In this document: positions 58,747-64,000 of the stretch, piece after piece
Numbering within the stretch: the first letter of the stretch is position 1
Layout of the letters: each line of letters begins with the position of its first letter
DNA from: Sphingomonas kyeonggiensis
GTDB lineage: Bacteria; Pseudomonadota; Alphaproteobacteria; Sphingomonadales; Sphingomonadaceae
Length of the DNA: 64,000 bases
NCBI RefSeq assembly: GCF_014196745.1
Contig: NZ_JACIEH010000001.1
Coordinates: 248,001-312,000 of the forward strand
Direction of reading: 5' to 3'
Program-made: the position numbers and the translations under genes
Notes under the pieces: generated by a model
Told to the model about the DNA's origin: nothing
The model's database searches: none
Seen by the model: only the letters and a program-made list of their open reading frames with translations

Positions 58747-59517
58747 ATGGCGACGATTGCCGAACCAATTCCGCGTGCGCGGCGCGACCGCTTCTTCCTG
58801 ATCCTGTCGCTCGCCATGATCGCAGTGATCGTCGGGGGCTTCTCGCTCAACTTGGCGATGGGCCGGTCGAGCTTCGCGCTGCCGCTGATCTACCACGTTC
58901 ACGCCCTGGTCTTCATGGGCTGGATCGCGATCTTCCTCGCCCAGAACCTGCTGGTCGCGACCGGGCATGTCGGGCTCCACCGCAAGCTCGGCTGGATATC
59001 GGTGGTCTGGGTGCCGTTGATGGTGGTGATGGGGACGGTGATCACCATCTACGCGGTGCGGCACCATGGCGGCCCGCCCTTTTTCGACCTGCCAGAGTTC
59101 CTGTTCGGCAATCCCGCCGGGCTGCTCTGCTTTGCCGGCCTGGTGTTCGCCGCCGTCTCGAGGCGGAGGCAGTCGGACTGGCATCGCCGGCTGATGCTCT
59201 GCTCGATGGCCGCGATCACCGGGCCGGGCTTCGGGCGCATCCTGCCGGTGCCCTTCATGATCCCCTGGTCCTGGCCGGTCGCGGCGCTGCTCGCGCCGTC
59301 GCTCTTCCCGGTGATCGGCATGATCGTCGACCGCAGGCGCACCGGCACTGTACATCCGGCCTGGATCTGGGGGCTGGCCGCGATGACCGGCTCCTTCCTG
59401 CTGGCCGAGGCGATCGCCTTCTCGCCGATGGGGGAGGGGATCACCCGCATGGTGGTGGCGGGCTCGCCGGGAGCGGTTCGACCCTTCGCCGCGCATTGGC
59501 CGCCCATTCAGCCTTGA
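58747..59517 (+). CDS. Polytopic membrane protein of unknown function
   Basis: This 256-aa protein has about seven hydrophobic helices: FFLILSLAMIAVIVGGFSL, LIYHVHALVFMGWIAIFLAQNLLV, LGWISVVWVPLMVVMGTVITIYAV, LLCFAGLVFAAVS, MLCSMAAITGPGFGRILPVPF, PWSWPVAALLAPSLFPVIGMIV and WIWGLAAMTGSFLLAEAI. Scattered His residues (YHVHAL, HVGLHRK) in membrane segments hint at heme or metal binding. I do not assign a family. Start ATG 58747 has GGGGGA upstream. Confidence 0.8.
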   Translation: MATIAEPIPRARRDRFFLILSLAMIAVIVGGFSLNLAMGRSSFALPLIYHVHALVFMGWIAIFLAQNLLVATGHVGLHRKLGWISVVWVPLMVVMGTVITIYAVRHHGGPPFFDLPEFLFGNPAGLLCFAGLVFAAVSRRRQSDWHRRLMLCSMAAITGPGFGRILPVPFMIPWSWPVAALLAPSLFPVIGMIVDRRRTGTVHPAWIWGLAAMTGSFLLAEAIAFSPMGEGITRMVVAGSPGAVRPFAAHWPPIQP

Positions 59518-59568
59518 ACCTGCGCCTCCGCCGGGCCATGTGCGGCGCGGGCAAGGGAGTGCAGGAAC

Positions 59569-60597
59569 ATGGACGCGCGCAACGGCATCGGTGGGAGCCT
59601 GGCCGGGCTCGATCTCCGGGCGGAGATCGATCGGCTGCGCAAGGAGCGCAACGCCGTCATCCTCGCCCATTATTACCAGAAGCCCGAGCTGCAGGACCTG
59701 GCCGATTTCGTCGGCGACAGCCTCGATCTCTCGCGCAAGGCCGCCGAGACCGATGCCGAGGTGATCGCCTTCTGCGGCGTGCGCTTCATGGCAGAGACCG
59801 CCAAGATCCTCTCGCCCGAGAAGATCGTCGTGCTGCCCGACATGAATGCCGGCTGCAGCCTCGAGGACAGCTGTCCGCCGGAGCAGTTCGCCGCCTTCCG
59901 CGCCGCGCATCCGGATCACATCGCGCTGACCTACATCAATTGCTCGACAGAGGTTAAGGCGCTCAGCGACATCATCGTAACGTCGAGCTCGGCGGAGAAG
60001 ATCCTCGCCCAGATCCCGCCCGAGCAGAAGATCATCTTCGGCCCGGACCGTAATCTCGGCGGCTATCTCAAGCGCAAGATCGGTCGCGACATGCTGCTCT
60101 GGCCGGGCGTGTGCATCGTGCACGAGGCGTTCTCGGAAACCGAGCTGCTCAAGCTCAAGGCCCAGCACCCCGGCGCCCCTGTCGCCGCGCATCCCGAATG
60201 CCCGCCGCACGTGCTCGATCACGCCGATTATGTCGGCTCGACCCGCGGTATCCTGGAGTTCTCGCAGGCGATGGCCGGCGACACGCTGATCGTCGCGACG
60301 GAGCCGCACATCATCCACCAGATGCAGAAGGCGATGCCGGAGAAGAACTTCATCGGCGCGCCCGGCGCCGACGGCAACTGCAACTGCAACATCTGCCCGT
60401 ACATGGCGCTCAACAACCTGGAGAAGCTCTACCTCGCCCTACGTGACCTCACGCCGCGCATCGAGATCGAGGAAGGCCTGCGCCTCCAGGCCAAGAAGAG
60501 CCTCGACCGCATGCTCGACATGGCGAGCGCCACGGTGGGCATGGGGGACCTGGGCCCGGCGCCGACGATCGGCGGGGATCCGACCAAGGGGGATTGA
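59569..60597 (+). CDS. nadA: Quinolinate synthase
   Basis: The protein has 342 aa. [31 protein letters not shown] is the NadA start. [4Fe-4S] ligands are in [11 protein letters not shown] (C96), WPGVCIVHE (C182), and [10 protein letters not shown] (C276 by position). It condenses iminoaspartate with dihydroxyacetone phosphate to quinolinate in NAD synthesis. nadC lies 1.3 kb downstream, and no nadB or aspartate dehydrogenase gene is in the window. Confidence 0.98.
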   Translation: MDARNGIGGSLAGLDLRAEIDRLRKERNAVILAHYYQKPELQDLADFVGDSLDLSRKAAETDAEVIAFCGVRFMAETAKILSPEKIVVLPDMNAGCSLEDSCPPEQFAAFRAAHPDHIALTYINCSTEVKALSDIIVTSSSAEKILAQIPPEQKIIFGPDRNLGGYLKRKIGRDMLLWPGVCIVHEAFSETELLKLKAQHPGAPVAAHPECPPHVLDHADYVGSTRGILEFSQAMAGDTLIVATEPHIIHQMQKAMPEKNFIGAPGADGNCNCNICPYMALNNLEKLYLALRDLTPRIEIEEGLRLQAKKSLDRMLDMASATVGMGDLGPAPTIGGDPTKGD

Positions 60598-60608
60598 TCT
60601 CTCTCTTC

Positions 60609-60631
60609 TCCCCTCCCTTCCAGGGAGGGGA
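60609..60631. terminator. Hairpin between nadA and the dioxygenase gene
   Basis: TCCCCTCCC and GGGAGGGGA form a 9-bp stem with a 5-base loop between convergent stop codons. Confidence 0.6.
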
Positions 60632-60640
60632 ACAAGCAGC

Positions 60641-61633
60641 TCACCGCCACTTCGGCTGCACTCCCATCTCTGCCGAATAGAAGTTCACATATTGCGCCAG
60701 CCGCGGCTTCGTCGCGGCGTTGGGCGTCGCCCCGTGCGGCAGGTCGTGCCGCCAGATGATCAGGTCGCCCGCGCCCGCCGCCACCCGCACCGCGCGGTCG
60801 CTCAGGTCTACCGTCCGCGGATTCGCGTCGCCCAGGCTGTCCAGCCAGTCCGCCAGTTCGTGATGGAAGCCCGGCACCAGCTCGAACGCACCCTGATCTG
60901 CCGCGGTATCCGTGAGATAAAGGATACCCTGCGTCGCGAACGGGATGGGCGGGACAAGGCTCGCGTCCCAGTGCAGCCGAGGCGCCCCGAAGTTTTGATG
61001 CGGGAGGACCGGCGCGTTGAAGCTCATCCGGTCGATGCGCGGCCACAGGTCGCTGCTGCCCCAGAGCTGGGCGAAGGCCTTGTGCACCCGCGCCGAACGC
61101 CGCGCCGCCTCCAGTGCGGGATGCTGGAATAGCTGGACCATCAGCCCGTTGTTGCGCGGGCCGTACCAGGTCGCCGGATCGTCCGGGTCGGCGCCCACCG
61201 TTTTCCAGAGCAGCGCGGCGGCGGCTTCGGCTTCTTCCGGCGCGATCGCGCCGCGCAGGATCACATAGCCCTGCGCCTCCCAATGGGCGAGGGCGTCGGC
61301 ATCCAGTACGTCCGGCATCGCATCGATCCCGGCCAGTCGCGCGGCGATGGCGGGGGGAGGCGGGGTGCCGTCCAGCGCGGCGTGGTAGCGCGCGATGGTC
61401 AGCCGGTCGGGCGCGCCGGCGGTTGCGACGATCCAGCGCCGAAAGCCTTCGAAATCGGGCCTTTCGCTGGAGATGAACTGCAACGTCTGCTCGAGGCCCA
61501 GTCCCAACGCGTCGAGCAGCAGCTTGTCCGACACCCATTCCTCCGGCGGCGAGGAGACATGAGTCAGCCGGCGGTCCCAATATTCTCGGAGACGGCGGAC
61601 CTCGGGAAAGTTCAGGGGTTCGGCATCGGCCAT
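60641..61633 (-). CDS. Phytanoyl-CoA dioxygenase-family protein
   Basis: This 330-aa protein has a PhyH-type Fe(II)/2-oxoglutarate fold: LHWDASLVPP gives H221-x-D223, and WRHDLPHGATPN gives H300, with R311 nearby as a likely 2-oxoglutarate ligand. An N-terminal helical extension of about 110 residues (ELREYWDRR, EEWVSDKLLLDALGLGL) precedes it. The substrate is unknown. The start is unsure: ATG 61633 is used, and ATG 61699 would add 22 residues over the repeat motif at 61663. Confidence 0.85.
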   Translation of the reverse strand: MADAEPLNFPEVRRLREYWDRRLTHVSSPPEEWVSDKLLLDALGLGLEQTLQFISSERPDFEGFRRWIVATAGAPDRLTIARYHAALDGTPPPPAIAARLAGIDAMPDVLDADALAHWEAQGYVILRGAIAPEEAEAAAALLWKTVGADPDDPATWYGPRNNGLMVQLFQHPALEAARRSARVHKAFAQLWGSSDLWPRIDRMSFNAPVLPHQNFGAPRLHWDASLVPPIPFATQGILYLTDTAADQGAFELVPGFHHELADWLDSLGDANPRTVDLSDRAVRVAAGAGDLIIWRHDLPHGATPNAATKPRLAQYVNFYSAEMGVQPKWR

Positions 61634-61662
61634 GGCCCATCGATGACCGGGCGAACGGGCGC

Positions 61663-61686
61663 TTGCAATGTAGGATTTCGTCTGCT
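61663..61686 (+). repeat. AATGTAGGATTTCG motif, first downstream copy
   Basis: This 24-bp segment, containing AATGTAGGATTTCG and ending CTGCT, matches the 63444 copy at 23 positions and a minus-strand copy at 30499 more loosely. CCATG-TACG-CATGG follows as a small hairpin. It points toward nadC, 170 bases upstream of its start. Confidence 0.65.
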
Positions 61687-61857
61687 GCCATGTACGCATG
61701 GTGTCGCGCTTTCGGTTTTCACTCGATTCCCGCCATGGATCGGGGGCTCCGGGCAAAGTGAAACGATTTGCCTCTACTCCCTTCACTTTGCGGGCGAGGG
61801 TGCGGTTGCGTGATCGCGCCATTGCCGCCACCCGGCGCGGCTTTTAAGGGGCGACGC

Positions 61858-62712
61858 ATGGCCTTCACGCTCGACCGCTTCGATCTCGCCGCCTTCGTCG
61901 CCGCCACCCTCGCCGAGGATCTGGGCGACACGGGCGACATCACCTCCGCCGCGGTGATCCCCGCCGATGCGATATTCGCCGGCGTGATGGACAGCCGCGA
62001 TGCGATCACCGTCGCCGGGCTTCCCATCGCCGAGGCATTCTTCCGCGCGCTCGATCCCGAGGTGGAGATCGAGCGGCTGGTCGAGGATGGCGACCGCGTC
62101 GCCGCCGGCACCGATCTGATGCGCTTGCGGGGCAAGGCGCGCGCGCTGCTCACCGCCGAACGCTCGGCGCTCAACACCGTCCAGCATCTCTCGGGCATCG
62201 CGACGATGGCACGGACCTATGTCGATGCGATCCAGGGCACCGGCGCGACGCTGCTCGACACCCGCAAGACGCTGCCGGGCCTGCGCGTGCTCGAGAAATA
62301 CGCGACGCGGATGGGCGGGGCGACGAACCACCGCATGGGCCTGTGGGATGCGGCGATGATCAAGGACAATCATGTCGCGGTCGCCGGTTCGGTGGCCGAG
62401 GCCGCACGCCGTGCAGTGGCGGCCGGGATCGAGCGGATCATCGTCGAGGTCGACCGGATCGACCAGATCGAGCCCGCGCTCCAGGCGGGCGCCACCCATC
62501 TGCTGCTCGACAATATGGGCCCGGAGACGCTGCGCGAGGCCGTGGCGCTGGTCGCCGGCCGTGTGCCGACCGAGGCTTCGGGCGGGGTGCGGCTCGACAC
62601 GATCCGCGCGATCGCCGAAAGCGGCGTTACCTATATCAGTGTCGGTCGGCTGACCCAGTCGGCGCCCGCCGCCGATATCGGCCTGGATTTCGCGCAAGAG
62701 GGAGTGGCGTGA
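61858..62712 (+). CDS. nadC: Nicotinate-nucleotide pyrophosphorylase
   Basis: The protein has 284 aa. Start MAFTLDRFDLAAFVAATLAEDLGDTGDITS, then LNTVQHLSGIATMARTYVDAIQGTGATLLDTRKTLPGLRVLEKYATRMGGATNHRMGLWDAAMIKDNHV with the quinolinate-binding Arg, Lys and His residues, and LLLDNMGPETLREAV identify NadC. It forms nicotinate mononucleotide from quinolinate and PRPP. Its stop overlaps the RNase T2 start. Confidence 0.97.
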   Translation: MAFTLDRFDLAAFVAATLAEDLGDTGDITSAAVIPADAIFAGVMDSRDAITVAGLPIAEAFFRALDPEVEIERLVEDGDRVAAGTDLMRLRGKARALLTAERSALNTVQHLSGIATMARTYVDAIQGTGATLLDTRKTLPGLRVLEKYATRMGGATNHRMGLWDAAMIKDNHVAVAGSVAEAARRAVAAGIERIIVEVDRIDQIEPALQAGATHLLLDNMGPETLREAVALVAGRVPTEASGGVRLDTIRAIAESGVTYISVGRLTQSAPAADIGLDFAQEGVA

Positions 62713-63434
62713 TGCGCAAGCTGGTTCTCGGGATCGTCGGCACCGGCCTGGCGCTGCTGCCGGGTATCGCCTCGGCACAGGCGCTGATGTGCCGCCCTGC
62801 GGCGGGTGTCGAGCGTCCGCGTCCGGACCTGCCCGATGCGAAGCAGCCGCGCCGTATCCTGCCGATCGGCAGCTACACGCTGGCGCTCACCTGGAATCCG
62901 GGGCTGTGCCGTGCCGATGGCACCAATCCGGAGAATCGCTTCCGTTGCAGCCGGGGTGCCCGCTTCGGCTTCACCCTGCACGGCCTGTGGCCGGACGGCA
63001 CGGGCAAGACCTGGCCGCAATATTGCGCCGACACGCGTATTCTCTCGCCGGCGCAGATCAAGCAGATGCTGTGCACCACGCCCTCGGCCCAGCTCATCCA
63101 GCACGAATGGGCCAAGCACGGCACCTGCACCAGCATGGCGCCGTCCACCTATTTCGCCACGGCCAAGCGGCTCTACGACCTGGTCCGCTATCCGGACATG
63201 GACCGGCTTTCGCGCGGCGACCTGACCGTCGGCCAGTTCAAGGCCCGCTTCGCCGCAGCCAATCCGAACATCCCGGCGGAGTCGATCCGCGTGACGGTGA
63301 CCAGGGAGAACTGGCTCGACGAGCTGTGGCTCTGCCTCGACACCGGCCTGCGCTACGAGCGCTGCAAGCCGAACAGCGGCGGCGCGGCGGATGCGAATCC
63401 GCTCAGGATCTGGCGGGGCAGCGGGCGGCGCTAG
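62712..63434 (+). CDS. Ribonuclease T2-family protein
   Basis: The precursor has 240 aa with a signal peptide (MRKLVLGIVGTGLALLPGIASAQ). The catalytic CAS motifs are intact: FTLHGLWP (H90) and HEWAKHGTC (H131, E132, K135, H136). Several Cys suggest disulfides in the periplasm. It degrades RNA, for example for phosphate or nucleoside scavenging. Its ATG overlaps the nadC stop, so it is co-translated with an NAD synthesis enzyme, an unusual link. Confidence 0.95.
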   Translation: MRKLVLGIVGTGLALLPGIASAQALMCRPAAGVERPRPDLPDAKQPRRILPIGSYTLALTWNPGLCRADGTNPENRFRCSRGARFGFTLHGLWPDGTGKTWPQYCADTRILSPAQIKQMLCTTPSAQLIQHEWAKHGTCTSMAPSTYFATAKRLYDLVRYPDMDRLSRGDLTVGQFKARFAAANPNIPAESIRVTVTRENWLDELWLCLDTGLRYERCKPNSGGAADANPLRIWRGSGRR

Positions 63435-63443
63435 ATCCGGCGG

Positions 63444-63467
63444 TTGCAATGTAGGATTTCGCCTGCT
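63444..63467 (+). repeat. AATGTAGGATTTCG motif, second downstream copy
   Basis: It matches the 61663 copy at 23 of 24 positions. It lies 10 bases after the RNase T2 stop in a 217-base gap in which I see no gene on either strand. Confidence 0.65.
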
Positions 63468-63651
63468 TGGCTCCCGCGGCCCGCATGCGCTGGCCGCTCT
63501 TTGACGGTTGTTGGAACGATAGGATCAGCGTCGCGCAAGCATGTTGCGGGCAGCGAGGAATGGCGTGCTCTATTGGGTGTCGAGACTTTTGTGACCTTTC
63601 GCCGCCGACGATCCGGCTTCGGCGAGTCGGCGCTGCGTTCGGTGTAGGAAA

Positions 63652-64000
63652 TCAGCTGTGGTCGACCGTGCTGGTGCCCGGGTGGTGCTTGTCGAGGTGG
63701 CGCTTGATCAGCTTGAGGTTGCGGCTGTTCGACTTGAACACGAAGTCGGCCGCGTCGCCGACCACGGGCACCAGGCCGATCAGCCAGTCGAAGCCGACAT
63801 TGCCGATCATCCGGGCCATGGTCGTCTTCGGCATGTTGAGGTTGCGGGCTTCCCAGACGATGTAGAGGCCGAGCAGCGCCGCGATCACGTCGCCGCCGAC
63901 GGGGACCAGGCCCAGCACCGCGTCGAGGCCGACCTTGCTCTTGAGGCCCGGGATGGGAATGCTGCGCTCGAGCAGATGCTCCATCATCTCGATCCGGCGG
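63652..64000 (-). CDS. DUF4112 membrane protein, N-terminus beyond right edge
   Basis: At least 115 codons are visible. IPGLKSKVGLDAVLGLVPVGGDVIAALLGLYIVWEARNLNMPKTTMARMIGNVGFDWLIGLVPVVGDAADFVFKSNSRNLKLIKRHL matches DUF4112, with two LVPVxGD hairpins in membrane-associated helices. ATG codons at 63987 and 63984 exist, but the frame is open through the window edge (reading RRIE before it), and family members usually start earlier, so the gene is probably cut. The function is unknown. Confidence 0.85.
   Translation of the reverse strand, partial: RRIEMMEHLLERSIPIPGLKSKVGLDAVLGLVPVGGDVIAALLGLYIVWEARNLNMPKTTMARMIGNVGFDWLIGLVPVVGDAADFVFKSNSRNLKLIKRHLDKHHPGTSTVDHS

Noticed and set aside
57676..60318. 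880-codon frame on the minus strand
   Set aside because: It runs across the MBL, DUF4230, membrane-protein and nadA genes, which are all well supported on the plus strand. It has no recognisable domain.

Overview
The window is GC-rich chromosomal DNA from an alphaproteobacterium, most likely a Sphingomonas-like member of the Sphingomonadales. This rests on the fused ThiS-ThiG gene, the alphaproteobacterial F1-ATPase inhibitor (zeta) gene, a canonical GGAAC-N17-CGTT (EcfG-type) promoter in front of a CsbD stress gene, alphaproteobacterial Fur-like boxes before bfd, and intergenic palindromes of the GTCATCCC..GGGATGAC kind. The species is inferred from gene content only. I found no rRNA, tRNA, CRISPR array, transposase or integrase.

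Positions 1 to about 13,100 are an accessory defence island. A leftward operon of three unrecognised genes (one with a degenerate PD-(D/E)XK-like core, one cut by the window edge) is divergent from a rightward, translationally coupled trio: a D..ExK nuclease-like protein, a protein with an unknown N-terminal domain and a C-terminal TIR domain, and a protein with a C-terminal RX4H HEPN motif. Next come an AbiEi/AbiEii toxin-antitoxin pair behind a 9-bp inverted-repeat operator, and, 23 bases later with no visible promoter of its own, a Gabija-type pair (OLD-family ATPase-TOPRIM nuclease and UvrD-like helicase). The island ends with a 205-aa protein of unknown function coupled to an HTH-ImmA/IrrE metalloprotease, preceded by a nested palindromic operator, and a Cys/His-rich orphan. 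An AT-rich, palindrome-bearing stretch (about 13,060-13,225) marks the passage to core genome. The TIR-HEPN-nuclease trio is the best candidate for an undescribed system.

Positions 13,260-30,300 hold housekeeping genes: two DNA glycosylases, small membrane and envelope proteins, an XRE regulator with two membrane proteins, panB, the conserved yfgM-bamB-der block, an Hpt phosphotransfer protein, bacterioferritin with its ferredoxin, a nitroreductase and purL. Positions 30,500-43,900 carry a PAS protein, an AraC/GyrI regulator, a diguanylate cyclase, arsC-accC-accB-aroQ reading left and thiSG reading right, the stress gene csbD, an SDR/HxlR divergent pair, a thiamine-diphosphate enzyme and a GST. 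Positions 44,000-53,400 carry an outer-membrane barrel protein, a CoA-transferase operon interrupted by a lipoprotein acid phosphatase, a diheme cytochrome c, and leuC, a tiny ORF, leuD and a quinone oxidoreductase.

Positions 53,400-64,000 hold the ATPase inhibitor-BolA-monothiol glutaredoxin cluster, a BlaI/M56 (BlaR1-like) sensor operon with a two-site operator over its promoter, an MBL hydrolase with a DUF4230 protein, nadA and nadC (NAD synthesis) around a phytanoyl-CoA dioxygenase-like gene, an RNase T2 coupled to nadC, and a DUF4112 gene cut by the right edge. Short GC-rich hairpins close nearly every convergent gene pair, and two larger families of intergenic inverted repeats recur.
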